Source: Parietaria judaica (Eukaryota; Streptophyta; Magnoliopsida; Rosales; Urticaceae). From it: a stretch of DNA of 64,000 nt. The notes beneath the pieces are model-generated. The model searched no databases, had not been told where the DNA came from, and saw only the letters and a program-made list of their open reading frames with translations. Location of the stretch: positions 13,601,001 through 13,665,000 of the forward strand of contig OX940866.1 of NCBI GenBank assembly GCA_954871525.1, given 5' to 3'. The translations under genes were made by a program, and so were the position numbers. Shown piece after piece: positions 23,211 through 35,902 of this stretch (the stretch's first letter is position 1; the number at the start of each line of letters is the position of its first letter).

Positions 23211-24080
23211 AACCGGGCCCTTAGATATACCTTTCTTGGTACTCCCAGCCCTCTAATCTCGATTCAGAAAAAGAGCACAAAAAACCCAGAAAAGCTAACC
23301 TAGAAATTCAAACAAAAATCCAGAAACTCGAAGCACAAACAGAACCTAAAAACGCCTAACATATCCTAGTCTTGGTCGACATCAGAAATAGAACCCAAAA
23401 CCTAGAGCAGAAAGCAAAGAAAGAACCTGGAAACCTAAGGCGAGGAGGCTCGAAGGAAGTTGCAGAGAGGCAACAATGGCGAAGGAAACTCTCTCTCTCT
23501 CTCTCTTTAAAACTTGCAAAAATGAATAGAGAGAGGGAGAGAAAGCTTAAATAGAGAAAGGAGAAGCGGTTACCTGGGAACTGAAGATGCACTCCGAGCA
23601 GAATGAGGAAGCGACTGATTGGACCTCATCAATGACATGCACTCAAGTATTTATGCTCGAAGATCGATCCGCATCGTGCGGCTAGGGTTTCCTCGATTCT
23701 CGCGCATCATCTCGTCCAACGACTGAGATTGAGTCTCTGGTCGGGGCCACGTCAGTAGGTCAATCAACTGACCAAGTCAGCAGAATTCAAAGAGACTCAT
23801 CTCTTTCGAAGCCCGAGCACAGTGACACGTGTCACTAACTGTTCCCCTAAAAAAATTCGAAATCATTTCGATTTAAAAAATGTGCCAGCTCGGTCCTTGA
23901 AGAATGTGATATTATCATAAAAACAATTTTGATGTCCCTCAATTAATTTGATTTTGCGGCAAAAGTTACAAAAGTTTCTAAAATCGCAAATTTAATTAAT
24001 TTTCATCACGAATTTTTATATGATTATATCAATTCTAATACTATAAATAATACTTTGTATTGTTTATAGTAGGGGCTAAC
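23211..24080. other. Gypsy region upstream of the 3' LTR
   Basis: Contains a CT/GA-rich stretch (23480-23560 with a run of CT repeats) and probable promoter and leader of the antisense gene, then an AT-rich segment ending in the purine-rich AGGGGCTAAC just before the 3' LTR. No coding frame is convincing. Confidence 0.5.
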
Positions 24081-25055
24081 TGTTGATGTATAAATTCGTT
24101 CCATAATTGGAATGATAAGGTCATTAATTAAATTTACGGTTCATGTTTAAAACCAAAGTTGTGAATATAATTGAATATTCGCACAAATGGGCCTGTGAGA
24201 TATATGGTCAAAAGCCCAATGAGCACCTAATAATGCTTGGGCCCGACCAGGACACTAAGCCCACAATACAAAGGCTCATCCCGAGCAGAGAGTGCTTCAA
24301 AGGGACCCGAGCAAAGAACACCACATCAGCCCAAGACAAAAGCCCAACACTTGGCTAAAGCCCAGGCCCGACCAGGCCTATTGGCCCAAAGATCCAAAGG
24401 CCATCCCGGACAGGAAGTGCCATGAGAGAACACGAGCAAGAATGATCCCAGCAAGGAAATCCGAGCAGGAACGCGTGGACTAAGCACTAAAGCTCGGGCA
24501 GACCAAGTCAACAGCTTCAATTCAAACCTTCAGAGCCCAACCAGGAAAATCGCCACAACCAAGATTCAAAATCCCACGACGTCGAGTCAAAGTCCACCAC
24601 CGTGTAATTCTTTCAGGAAGTGGCCCACGTGTCAGCTCGACAGCAAGTCAAGCTCCGAACTCAAAGCCACTACCAACGGGTAGAAATTGGAGGTCTATAA
24701 AAGCAAGAAGACAAATCCATTACACGCACGCAAGCATTCACCCTGAGAGAAAAGAGTCTGAGAGTTCATATTTTTCAGAGTGTTTTTCTTTCTTTTTCGA
24801 TCAACTTGGAATCGGCTTGTCGTTCCGGCTGATCTTCTTTTCATCATCAATAAACTTACAGAGGACGTAGTCAACTACCGCATTGGGACGAATCTGTCTA
24901 AAAAACCTTTGGTGTTTTTATTGCTTTATTTTCATTTTTGTCAACGTCAGAGTATTGACGACGCGGAAGTCAAAATCCACAAAGTTCTTAGCAAATTCAA
25001 ATCGAAATCCCATTCACAAATCACGTGACTGTTGGTGTGCAAAACCACGTCAACA
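24081..25055 (+). repeat. 3' LTR of the gypsy element
   Basis: 975 bp, TGTTGATGTAT to CACGTCAACA, with a TATA box (TATAAAAG at 24696). The same family occurs as the solo LTR at 269-1264. It is the full-length reference for the truncated 5' LTR. Confidence 0.9.
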
Positions 25056-25060
25056 AGAAT

Positions 25061-27110
25061 GCTCTTTACGGTGGTCTAGTGACTTTTCTAGGACATTATT
25101 TAAAATGGCTTGTTTTGCTTATAGCAAATGATGCATCCGGGCAGGTACATAACATGGCTTAGATGATTAAGCCATTTGTAGAAGCACATGGAATCCTTTC
25201 GCATATGATCTGTCTGCTTTGCCTATCTAGGGCATAACTATCTAAAAAGATGTAATTTAGGCTCATCAATATGAACACTTTCTTTGACTAATTCATCATG
25301 AATTGCCTTACAATCCTTTCCAGATATGTACTCTGGCTTAGGGCTTAACTTCTTTTAACTCTGTCTTCACAGATTTTGACTCCTAAAAATAGGAAGTCTC
25401 TCCTAAGTCTTTCATTGAGAAACACTTTATCAATCATTCATTTATCGATATGAGTTCCGGTTTATCATTTTCTTTCATCAATATGTGATCTACATAATGA
25501 ATCAAGAAGATTACTTAGCTCCCACTAGCTTTCTTATACACACATGGCTAATCATTGTTTCTAATGAAACCAACTTCTAAAGTTGACTTATCAAAAACGT
25601 TGATTCCAAACTCCGAGATGCTTGCTTTAGTTCATATACATAAGCAAAATCCAAATGGCAATGGGAGAGAATATTTCATCATAGTCAATTACTACAGATC
25701 TCTCGGAACCCTTTCGCGGTCATTCTTCTTTGTACACTAGTACGTTGCCGTTCATGTATATCTTCTTCTTCAAGATTCATTTGCACCCTATGGATTTTAC
25801 CCCATTTAGGTGCATCAACCAAGTCTCATACTTGGCTGTTATACATGGAGTCCATTTTGGACTTTATGGCTCACAGCCATTTCCCTGAGTCTTTACCTTC
25901 CACTGCTTCTTTATAAGACTTCGGTTCGTCATTATCCAAGTCGTTGTCATCCTACTCGTCTGTGGAGATAAGCAGGTTCAAGACGACTTCTGTCAGATCT
26001 TTGCAGTGTAAGCGTTTCAATAGGTAGCTCATGCAATTCTGTTTCATGCAGGCCAACATTGGCTGCCTGAATTTGTTCCTCAACCAATTTGGAACTTCTT
26101 GTATCTCTATATCATAAGTGCATCTTCCAAAAATGGTGGACCCCTTACAACCATTTGCGGATGTCCAATATATGTTGGATGAGCTACCTCTATTTTCATC
26201 ACTTGTTCATCTAAGTCCAATGAGCCATGTACTTCCCTAAGTACAATGTTACTCCCATTAGCAGTTTAGGCAAGAATCTCTTCTTCCATAAATGCTCTGA
26301 TTCTCGTAACAAACACTTTGTGGAGTTTTCGTTTCTAGAAGCAATACCATTTAGTTTCCTTAGGATACCCCATGAACTAACATTTTATCTGATTTCGGTC
26401 TTAGCTTGTCTTTTATCAACCTCTTAACATAGACATCATAACCCAGACTTTTATGTACGACATATTGGGTTTCTTCCCATACCACATCTTATATGGTGTC
26501 GTAGGAACCACCTTTGACAGAACACATTTAAGTGTGGTCATAGCAGTTAGAAGTGCGTGTCCCGAAAGGGGCTTGGGTAAGTTCATTCCATTCATCACTG
26601 AGCGAACTATGTCTAACAATGTGTGGTTTCTTCTTTTAGATACCCCGTTTAGTTTGGGAGTTCCTAGAGGAGACAGTGATGTGACGACTCATTCGTCTCT
26701 CATATAGGCCTTAAAAGTTATAACTCAAATACTAACCGCCTCGATTATATTGAAGGGGTTTGATTGTCTTGTTCAATTAATTTTTTACTTCATTCTTGAA
26801 TTCTTTGAACCTTTCAAAGGACTCCAGCTTGTGTCTCGTAAGATAGACATAGCCGTACCAACTGAATCGTCGATAAAGATAATGAAGTACCTAAAGCATC
26901 CCATAGCCTTAATGGGTAATGGACCACATAAATCTTGATGTACAAGGTTCAATGCCACATTCGATCTCTTGCTAGTCCCTTTGAATGGGCTCTTTGTCAA
27001 TTTGGATACATCAGCTAGAAAACGCACCAGCAAGCTTGGTTGACAATGCCAGAGATATGCCTGGTTGAGTTGGTTTGATCTTAACCTCTCAGGTACAATG
27101 TTAAAGATCA
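25061..27110 (-). pseudogene. Pre-integrase, integrase and reverse transcriptase remnants of the outer copia
   Basis: Read on the minus strand from 27110: a pre-integrase word AYLWHCQL, integrase words VHQDLCGPLPI and FIDDS (26785-27033), then LPKPLSGHALLTAM and VPTTPYKMWYGKKPN (26416-26619), and weaker reverse transcriptase words near 25750-25850 (KGFRE among them). The frame is cut by many stops, including one for the Trp in the HW motif next to the gypsy insertion. Gag is not recognisable between 27110 and the primer site. Confidence 0.75.
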
Positions 27111-28106
27111 GATATCCAATATCAGTCTTTTAGAAACAAATAACTTGACTTCTAAAACACTTGTACTTGAAAATGAGTCACCACTCTTTTTCATCACTTC
27201 CACGAGGTAACTTGGGTCAATTCCTAGTCCCTCGTTATGAAAACACTTTTCATATCTCGCCCTGCCTATCAGTTTGTAACAACCTTTAAAACAAGGCTTT
27301 TGCCATTTAGGAAACTCTATCCATTTATTTGGAAACTCATTTCCAAGTATAATTTTTAGCGATATTCTTAGAGAATATATTTTATTAGAGCATAATACAT
27401 ATTTCTAAATATAGCATAAAGGACTTAGTAATGCTATTTGTTAGAAATTATCGAGCAGTAACCCTCATCTGAGCTATAATTAAAGACACAGAGTAAAATA
27501 ACAATTATACTTATATCTCATATAATCTTTGTTTTGTTATGGAATAAAAACAACCTTTTTTAATCCTAATCTTCTGAAGATCTAAGAAGTTATTGGTTTC
27601 CTAATCCTATTAGGGTCAACTTTGATTCGAAAAAGATCTTAACATCTCCAGTTACCTAATCTTATTAGGGCTCACTGGCAAGCGTCCTTCGCGCCTTCTC
27701 AAAATCGAACCGAAATCCATCCTACCCGGGTAGGTCTGGTCAGAACGATCGAGAGCTTGACGAGGGTTGGAATAGGAAGAATATACACTTGATATTATTA
27801 TTTGAAGGCTTTAACTAAACAATTTAGTTTGTTCCAGTTCCTTTAAACATCTATAGCTAATGACTAAAACTCTTTTAACCAAAAACTATACCAAAGACTT
27901 ATCTAATAAATCTTAATGATCCAATTAATTTAATTAAAAGAATCATAATAATTGTGATATCGTAATCAGGGGCGGATCTATGAAGACCCGAGCGGGGACG
28001 GCCGCCCCCACTTGATTCTCATATCATAACGTTTCAATAAACGCAACCTAAAATTTCAGAAAATTATTCTACACCAAAAAATCCAATCATGGCGAGTTAT
28101 CAATTA

Positions 28107-28119
28107 GCTCTGATACCAT
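28107..28119 (-). promoter_or_regulatory. Primer binding site of the outer copia
   Basis: Minus strand reads TGGTATCAGAGCT directly after the LTR end, complementary to the 3' end of initiator tRNA-Met. It primes minus-strand cDNA in most copia elements. Confidence 0.85.
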
Positions 28120-28698
28120 TGTTGGGATTCCGAGGATATTCTCATCACCGGAAGCGGAATTCCGGGATTCCTCGAATCAATAAATCTAGATAACACGACA
28201 TAATCAAAACTAACCCGGTGAGAATAAATTCTCTAGGCGAATCTTTGTGCTTTATCACGAATCGGATCTCCGAGTTTGTACCAGAGATTTAGCCGCCACC
28301 GCCGTTAACCTCCAAGCCGCCGCCGTCGATCACAAGCCGTTCAATTTTACGGCCTCTACTTTGTACACCACGTCGCTAACGGAACATCTTTCTTGGTCGG
28401 AAATCACCGCGTCGGAATACTAGTTCCTCCTCAGCGATTAGAACACGGATCAAAGACTCGTCATCTAGGGAAGAATCCGACATCTCCTTTGTCTCAGGGA
28501 GGAGGCGAATTTTCTCTCCCTTTTTGGGAGTGATTTAACCTAATGTGAATGCTTAAGATTTTACATGATCACTCATGTTATATCAAGCCCATTAATCATA
28601 TTAATTTTCTAATTAGTTTATGAGTTAACCAATTAACTCGTGTGGCCCAAAAGGCCCAATCCATAATCTTTGGGCACTTATGGCACAAAAACCCTACA
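28120..28698 (-). repeat. 5' LTR of the outer copia
   Basis: 579 bp, near-identical start to 8551. It is the 5' LTR of the reverse-oriented element. Followed by the target duplication ATTTT (28699-28703). Confidence 0.9.
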
Positions 28699-28703
28699 AT
28701 TTT

Positions 28704-29720
28704 TATAACATGAAAGTATTATTGTTGACAATACACTAATAATTAAACAAATTTAGTGGAATAATGACTCACCAAACCAATCCATCTGATTATGATTTGC
28801 TATTATTTTATTTTGTTTTCAATACTTAAACTTTAGTAGTTAAACTTGAATTCTTTAAGTGATTACACGTGCAAACCATACCCTTTTCACAGTATTCAGA
28901 CTCCACACTACTCTTATATATTTATACAAATTTTGAACTCTGGCCCTTATTTATAAGGAATTGTTTGATTTAGTCCATTGTCAAAATAACAAAAATAATC
29001 CATCAATTATATATAATCCATCTTTTGTGATAGATGTATAAAGATAGCAAAAATATAAATAAAAATAATCTCCTTTTATAGTTATTTAAGTGTGAATTTA
29101 GCTGTTAGACTTTCATTTAACAGAAAATCAAATAGCTTTTATTTTATTTTATTGAATAACAAATAAATATAAATTATATTTTAGATTTTTTCTTAGTTGA
29201 TGACCAAAATCTCTCAAAAATTATAAAAAGTTAAAATCATTTTTGTTATCTTTGAATCAGAAGGACTAAATTAAAACTAAAATTATAAATGAAAGACTAA
29301 TTTTGTCATTTCCTAGAATGAAAGGGCCAAAGTGGTAAAGAAAGGGAAAGCCACGGGGCCCACGATGAATTTTCAAATGAATATTCAATATCAGAAATGG
29401 ATTAAATGAATATTCAATATCAGAAATGGATTAAAGATACTGATGATTGACAGATTGCGATAATTACAGAAGAAAATACCTAAACTTTATCAATTAAGAC
29501 AAAATAAGTTTAATTTTTTGACAAAAATATTAAAATTTAACAGATATAAAGTCTTCTAGTGTAACTTTTTGACACAATATAATATTTTAAAGCATAATGT
29601 TATTAATTATACTTAAAATACACATTTATATACTTGTCTAGATATAAAATATCTTTTCAACATTTTTTTTTAAGACTTTTCAACACTTATTAACTGTAAG
29701 TATTTTTATCATTATATTTT
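28704..29720. other. AT-rich spacer upstream of the isopropylmalate synthase gene
   Basis: No coding frame or RNA gene seen. A perfect tandem duplication of a 29-bp unit beginning TGAATATTCAATATC lies at about 29379-29437. The rest is low-complexity AT-rich DNA. Confidence 0.5.
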
Positions 29721-30189
29721 GGGTTAATGACGGCAAAAATACTCAAAGTTTGGTCAAAGAATCCCTCGTGTACCCAAAGTTTAAAAGTAGTGGCAAAAAG
29801 ACCCAAAGTCACATTTGAGAAGTTGATCACTCCATTCTCGTAACGTCGTTAACTTACCCGTTAACTCTAGCCACGTAAAAAAACGTGGGTTGCTGACATA
29901 ACAATTTTTGCCACGTGGACTAGCCTATATCAACCTCGTTTACGATAAAACAACGAATTAAACCCCTAACTAATACTATTTAATACAACTAATTGAACCC
30001 CTAATGATTACACTTAACAAAACAGATATGTCCATGTGGACAAAGTTAACGGGTAAGTTAGCGGCGTTACGAGAATGGAGTGGTCAACTCCCCAAATACG
30101 ACTTTGAGTATTTTTGCCACCACTTTTAAACTTTGAGTACACGAGGGGTTCTTTGACCAAACTTTGAGTATTTTCGCCATCATTAACCC
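29721..30189. mobile_element. Mutator-type MITE with long inverted ends
   Basis: 469 bp. The left end GGGTTAATGACGGC and the right end GCCATCATTAACCC belong to inverted arms of about 160 bp (29721-29880 against 30030-30189). A 9-bp target duplication flanks it, TTATATTTT before and TTATGTTTT after (8 of 9 matching), the length made by Mutator elements. It ends 186 bp upstream of the isopropylmalate synthase start codon. A truncated copy of the same family is at 40-268. Confidence 0.85.
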
Positions 30190-30375
30190 TTATGTTTTAC
30201 TAAAAAAAAAAACTCATGCTGTCTCTGTTACTTAAAATATCAAATACTTTTACCGTAATTATCGCTCTATTATTAAATAATTTAATTTAGTTAATAATGA
30301 ACCACTGTAACACTTAGTTGCGAACTCTCTGACACCTTCTTCTTCGTTAGGGTTTCTGCAGATCATCAAGCTTCC

Positions 30376-33300
30376 ATGGCGACCGCCGTGTTCACCACCC
30401 CCAAGCTCTCCGCCGCCATTACCACTCCCTCAAGAACCCCCCACGCTCTCAGCCGCACCGGAACCCTCCACTTCTTCACGGCCGGAAGACTCCCCTCCGT
30501 CCCGCTGGGGCTCCGACGCGACGCCCCGAGGAACCCCTCGCGCTCCACCTTGCGCTGCGACGGCGCGGAGTCGGCGCCGGCGCGGCGGCGGAGGCCGGAG
30601 TACGTGCCGAACCGGATATCGGACCCGAGCTACGTGCGCGTGTTCGACACGACGCTGCGCGACGGGGAGCAGTCGCCGGGGGCGTCGCTGACGTCGAAGG
30701 AGAAGCTGGACATCGCCCGGCAGCTGGCGCGGCTGGGCGTGGACATCATCGAGGCCGGCTTCCCCGCCGCCTCCAAGGACGACTTCGAGGCCGTCGCCGC
30801 CATCGCCAAGGAGGTTGGCAACGTGGTTGACGCTGACGGATACGTCCCCGTCATCTGCGGCCTCTCGCGCTGCAACGAGAACGATATTCGGACTGCGTGG
30901 GAGGCCGTCAAGTACGCCAAGAGGCCGAGGTAATGCCCTGAAGCTTGCCATTCTTGCATGTCTAATTCTTAATCTGATTATCTTGAAAAGCTTCATTGTT
31001 AAGCGTTTGATTTACTTTTTATGGGTTAGTTTAGCTTTACAGTTGGATGCAACGTCTATATTTTGCGGAAATTTTAAAGATTGTCTCGAGAAATCTTAAG
31101 AACGTCCATTTTCATAGGGTGTATTTTGTGAAAATATATAAAGAATAGTTGAATGCCATGGCTAGAGTTCGTGGGCTACATGAATTGTGTGAATTGTTGT
31201 GAGAAATCGTTATGTCGGTTTCGAAACGGCGTGTTTGACAATAGCCGATTCGGAATGAACTTAGGAACATAGTTTCAAACTCGACTATTTCATGCGAGTT
31301 GTTGAATTTGGTTTCCAAGCGCCTTACTTTTAATTATATATTTGAATGCAACGGCAATAATTTGTGGACACTTTGTCGATATATAAAGGGCGTGTTCTAA
31401 GAATAGTTTGTTTAGGAACATAATTTCAAACTGCATTGTTTCAAGCTTGACTGATACCCGAGTTATTGAATTAGTTGAGCTTTGTACTTGAAATTAAAAT
31501 TAATGAATTTTTTTAGCTACTTGTTATATGGGTAGTTCAAAATGTTGTTTTCTTTATGGGCGATCTATATTTCTTTCTTCATAATCAAGCAGTCATTTGA
31601 GTGTGTAGTGTCCCCGTTTCTATGCTCGCCTGTTGAATTTAAGTTGTCTATCTGGACATGGGTTTTTGTACGGTAACATTGCAGAGATTGAAATTTGATT
31701 CAACAAAGATTAGTGAAAAATGATCTCTTTATCGTGTATACTCTTCTCTGTCTCCAGGATACACACCTTCATTGCGACGAGTCCAATCCACATGGAACAC
31801 AAGCTGAAGAAAAGTAAGGAACAGGTGATCGAGATTGCTAGGAACATGGTGAAGTTTGCGCGAAGCTTGGGGTGTGATGATGTTGAATTTAGCCCGGAAG
31901 ATGCGGGAAGGTGCGTGTCCCGTCTCTCTTTGTGTATCTCACTTGTGTATTTATTACATGTTTCACCCTGAAGGTGAATGAACCGATTTTCAAACTCGCA
32001 ACACAAAGCCTGAACAGAAATATTTATCAGCTTCTGATTACTGGTCATTTTTGTATAAAGTTCAACTTGTCGAATCTAAAAGAAGAGAACATGCGCAATA
32101 ACTAACGGCGTCTCCTTTTCCGTAACACACCAGGTCTGACAGAGACTTCCTGTATCAGATTTTGGGTGAAGTGATAAAGGCTGGAGCGACGACTCTGAAC
32201 ATACCTGATACAGTGGGTTACACAATGCCAAGAGAATTTGGTGCATTGATCGCCGACATAAAGGCCAATACCCCTGGGATTGAGAATGTTATTATTTCTA
32301 CTCATTGCCAAAACGATCTTGGGCTTTCAACTGCCAACACAATATCGGTATGCGATGTTTTGTATTACCATGTTTAATTATAAATGTGGGCTTGTCTTAT
32401 CATATATGCTCAGGGGGCATGTGCAGGTGCACGGCAATTGGAAGTAACAATAAACGGTATTGGTGAAAGAGCCGGGAACGCATCCTTAGAAGAGGTAATT
32501 AGTTCGAGTAGTGCCCAAAATCCGGGTTATTAATTTTTTTTTCTTTTGTTAAGTACTCTTGTTAAATAATTTTCCTCTTTGGTAAACAGGTTGTAATGAG
32601 CATCAAATGTCGCGGGGATCAGGAAATGGGTGGACTTCACACCGGAGTTAATGAAAAACACATCTGGCTAACGAGTAAGATGGTATGTTTCTCAACTATA
32701 CAAATAAGGTTTTCCTTATTCGGTTATCATGGGTTCATGACAATTTTTATAAATGTGAAATGACTCATTAGGTCGAAGAATACACAGGATTGCATGTCCA
32801 ACCACACAAAGCGATTGTGGGAGCCAATGCGTTTGCACATGAGAGCGGCATCCATCAGGTTGGTACCTTTTGAATTCTGTTAAAGGCGTTCAATTTAATT
32901 AAATTCATAACAAATTCTTCTTGCGTAGATTTTTCTTTATTCAATTGTTGGATGGATAAGTATTCCCTTTGTTATTATGAATTGAGGATGTAACTCGTGG
33001 AAGCACGATTACAGGACGGAATGCTTAAGCACAAAGGTACATATGAGATCATAGCCCCTGAAGATATCGGATATGAACGAGCAAATGAAGCTGGTATTGT
33101 CCTTGGAAAACTCAGGTATGCAAACTATCACGTATCTCTGTTATTCAATTATGTATTTTCAGGTATACATTCGTTTTTTCTTTTTAAAATCAGATCCGTC
33201 TTCTCCTTATGTTTGTTTAAATAATTTCATTGGTTTGGATGTGCTTAAATTAATTTAGATGTTGCTGTGCTTACATTAATCTTTGACAGTGGCCGCCATG

Positions 33301-34668
33301 CATTGAGGCGACGATTAGAAGAGGTAAGACTTCACTAATTCTCACACTAATTCTCAGGTGTGGTCAAAAGTATTTCACGGAATTTCTGCACTATACCGTT
33401 TTTCTTAATATTTCTAGTTCATCTTCACAGCTGGGCTATGAGCTTCAAGACGAGCAACTTGACAGTATATTCTGGCGGTTCAAGGCTGTCGCCGAGCAAA
33501 AGAAGGTTAATTTAACTAGTCAAAGTCAATCTATATTATTTTCTTTGTGCACTCCATGTCTTTATCTTGTTATCTTTATGCTGTGTGACCACTACTTCGT
33601 GCAGAAGATCTGGATTTTAAATTAGAAGATCTGGATTTTAAATTAAATTAAATTGTCGTCATTATATTGCTTTCTTCGTTTTGCTCACTTGTGTATCATT
33701 TATTTATTTATTTATTTTGTGTCCGTTTTTCCAGAGGTTAGTTGGACAAAACCCTTTTATAATTTTCTTTTATTTTTGAGCGGTTTGAAGATTGGCTGAA
33801 TATGAGATCTTAATGAAATATATGTTTCTTCTTGTACCGTAGAGGGTCACCGATGCCGACATTAGAGCATTGGTCTCAGATGAAGTATATCAGCCGGAAG
33901 TGGTTTGGAAGCTTCATGATTTGCAGGTGAGTATACATGCTCGTTTGACTCTTATTGTATCAAGCAACGGGTGACGGAATGACTTGAACTTAGCGCAGGT
34001 TACATGTGGCACTCTCGGTCTTTCAACCGCTACTGTTAAACTTATCAATGCAGATGGAAGGGAACACATTGCTTGTTCGGTAGGAACAGGTCCAGTGGAT
34101 TCCGCTTACAAAGCTGTCGATCTGATCGTTCAGGTTAGAAACATAGAATATCTTTTTCGCCTCTAAAAAACAAAAACAAAAATTGTTGCCTAGATTGTAC
34201 ACCGGGATCGTATTTCAAGCTCGGATTGTATTCTCATGTCAACCAAATCAAGCCCGGATTCTTTGACACCTTTCATGTGTTTCGTTCGACGTGCAGGAAC
34301 CGGTGACACTCCTTGAGTACTCCATGAATGCAGTCACCGAAGGTATCGATGCTATAGCCACCACTCGGGTCCTCATCCGAGGAGAAAACAGTCACTCACC
34401 CACTCACGCTTCGACAGGTGAACCGGTTGCTCGCACATATAGGTACACCAATTCTACCCTTTCCTTCTTCAGCATAGCCAGCTTTGTTCTTTTAGGTCTA
34501 TAATGACAATAAATATCTGAATCTCGTATTGCCAGTGGGATCGGGGCGGGAATGGATATAGTCGTTTCAAGCGTAAAGGCCTACGTCGGTGCATTAAATA
34601 AGATGTTAGGTTTTGAAGAAAGAAGCACACCAACACAGTCCGAGAAAAAAATGCCCGTTTCTGCTTGA
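30376..34668 (+). CDS. IPMS: 2-isopropylmalate synthase, plastid (13 exons, 629 aa)
   Basis: Joins acetyl-CoA and 2-oxoisovalerate to give 2-isopropylmalate, the first committed step of leucine synthesis, in plastids. Exons: 30376-30929, 31758-31910, 32134-32347, 32414-32494, 32590-32682, 32772-32858, 33015-33115, 33290-33323, 33431-33505, 33843-33926, 33999-34133, 34297-34442, 34536-34668; all GT-AG, 1890 nt. Exon 1 begins with a Ser/Thr/Arg-rich transit peptide. Motifs: [13 protein letters not shown] (metal Asp about 96), STHCQNDLG (about 291-299), [14 protein letters not shown], and [12 protein letters not shown] in exons 6-7. The C-terminal leucine-binding domain is complete ([31 protein letters not shown]), which separates it from methylthioalkylmalate synthases that lack it. 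Length fits the plant family. Exon 1 is far richer in GC than the rest. AATAAA lies at 34782. No lesion seen. Confidence 0.96.
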
Positions 34669-35160
34669 CGATGGCGAGCTACCTGTGCTAAGTTAAGTTG
34701 CAGAGAAATTTTGGGGAAATAATTCCCCGAATGTGAATTCAGCTTGTATCGTTAGAATCGTCTTATTTCGTCTTTTATTTGAATAAAAATATTGCAGTTT
34801 GGGTTCTTTAAAGTTGAATATTAAATTATGTGTAGCGAATCTTGTGACATTATATTAGGCTGTATGATAGCGAAGGCCTTTTTCCCATTCATGCTATGAT
34901 ATCATACGAAGTAGAGCATCTTATATATAACCTTCAGTAAAAAAAAAAAGTTAAATTATCGAGATTGCAACACGTGTTCATGTACTAACGGGGTTTGACG
35001 GAATGTTCAACGGAGGTCTATCGAGCAAATATTCTTAAAAATTGACAACACAATGCTGCGCTTAAAAAGGGAATTGATACATATGTTGGTAATTACAACC
35101 TACAGATCGAACTGAAATTCTCTAGTCAAGTTTTTTTCTACAGTAATTCTCTAGTCAGAT

Positions 35161-35843
35161 TAGGGGTGTGCATGGGTTGGATTGAGTCGACCCGAGGTAA
35201 AAATTGATCCCGACCCGATCTTATTGGGTTTTGGAAAAGCGACCCAATCCGACCCAATTTTTTTGAAGGCCCAATCCAACCCAACCCGAAAAACTCTGGG
35301 TTGGGTTGGGTTGGGTTTTGGACTGAACTAATATAAAAAATAAAAAATTACTGAATAACACTGAAATTTAAACCGTCAATCAATAAACATAAGTTTAATA
35401 TAACGTTTTTAAACATCCAATTCAAAAACTAAACATTATGATAGTCTTAAACATTCAATAATAGAAGTAGGGAACATAGTCGTAAACTAAACTAGAAAGT
35501 TTAAACTAGAAATGTGGTTGTAAACAGAATCTAGAAACGTACATAGACATTAAATAATGACTAACTATAAAGATGAAACTCTAGATGTATTTTATTTTTT
35601 ACTTGTGTGTTTTTACTTACTTAAAATACATAAATATATTAAAAAATAAGTAATTAATTATTATAAAAAAAAAATTGATTGGGTCAATTGGGCCGGCCCA
35701 ACCCAATGCATCCGGCCCAACCCCAACCCGACTATTTATTTGGGTTGAGCCCAACCCAACCCGATAATTATTGGGTTAATTGAGTTGGGTTAGATTGGGG
35801 TTGGATTAAATTCTTGGGTTGGGTTTTTTTTTGCACACCCCTA
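35161..35843. mobile_element. hAT-type MITE (35.2 kb)
   Basis: 683 bp. Ends TAGGGGTGTGCA and TGCACACCCCTA form inverted repeats, and GGGTTGGGTT-type subterminal repeats fill both flanks in opposite orientation. An 8-bp target duplication fits: AGTCAGAT before and TGTCAGAT after (7 of 8). No transposase is encoded. Confidence 0.85.
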
Positions 35844-35871
35844 TGTCAGATTAGTCCTCCCAGGTTGCTTG

Positions 35872-35902
35872 ATATATATATATATATATACACACATATA
35901 TA
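35872..35902. repeat. TA/CA microsatellite
   Basis: An (AT)n tract of about 20 bp followed by a short (CA/TA)n stretch, directly after the hAT MITE. Confidence 0.8.

Larger units (their letters stand above)
12090..25055 (+). mobile_element. Tat-like Ty3/gypsy retrotransposon nested in the outer copia
   Basis: 12,966 bp flanked by a perfect target duplication AGAAT (12085-12089 and 25056-25060). Both LTRs start TGTTGATGT; the right one ends CACGTCAACA. Order on the plus strand: truncated 5' LTR, gag end, protease, reverse transcriptase, RNase H, a second RNase H, integrase, then the inner copia insertion, an antisense gene and the 3' LTR. A second RNase H and an antisense reading frame between pol and the 3' LTR are known features of the Tat lineage. 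Pol is broken by several stops and frameshifts, and the primer site is deleted, so this copy cannot be autonomous. Confidence 0.9.
8551..28698 (-). mobile_element. Outer Ty1/copia element, reverse, carrying a nested gypsy element
   Basis: The outer element is bounded by two matching LTRs (8551-9176 and 28120-28698) that start TGTTGGGATTCC and end CCCTACA. A perfect 5-bp target duplication ATTTT flanks it (8546-8550 and 28699-28703). Orientation is minus: next to the right LTR the reverse strand reads TGGTATCAGAGCT (28107-28119), a primer site for initiator tRNA-Met, and next to the left LTR the reverse strand shows the purine tract AAGTGAGAGAT. Coding remnants of pre-integrase, integrase, reverse transcriptase and RNase H remain on the minus strand, riddled with stops. 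The gypsy element at 12090-25055 sits in the RNase H region. Confidence 0.9.

Noticed and set aside
30430..30996. 188-codon minus-strand frame across isopropylmalate synthase exon 1
   Set aside because: It is a shadow caused by the GC-rich exon; it has no family motif and crosses the exon-intron border.
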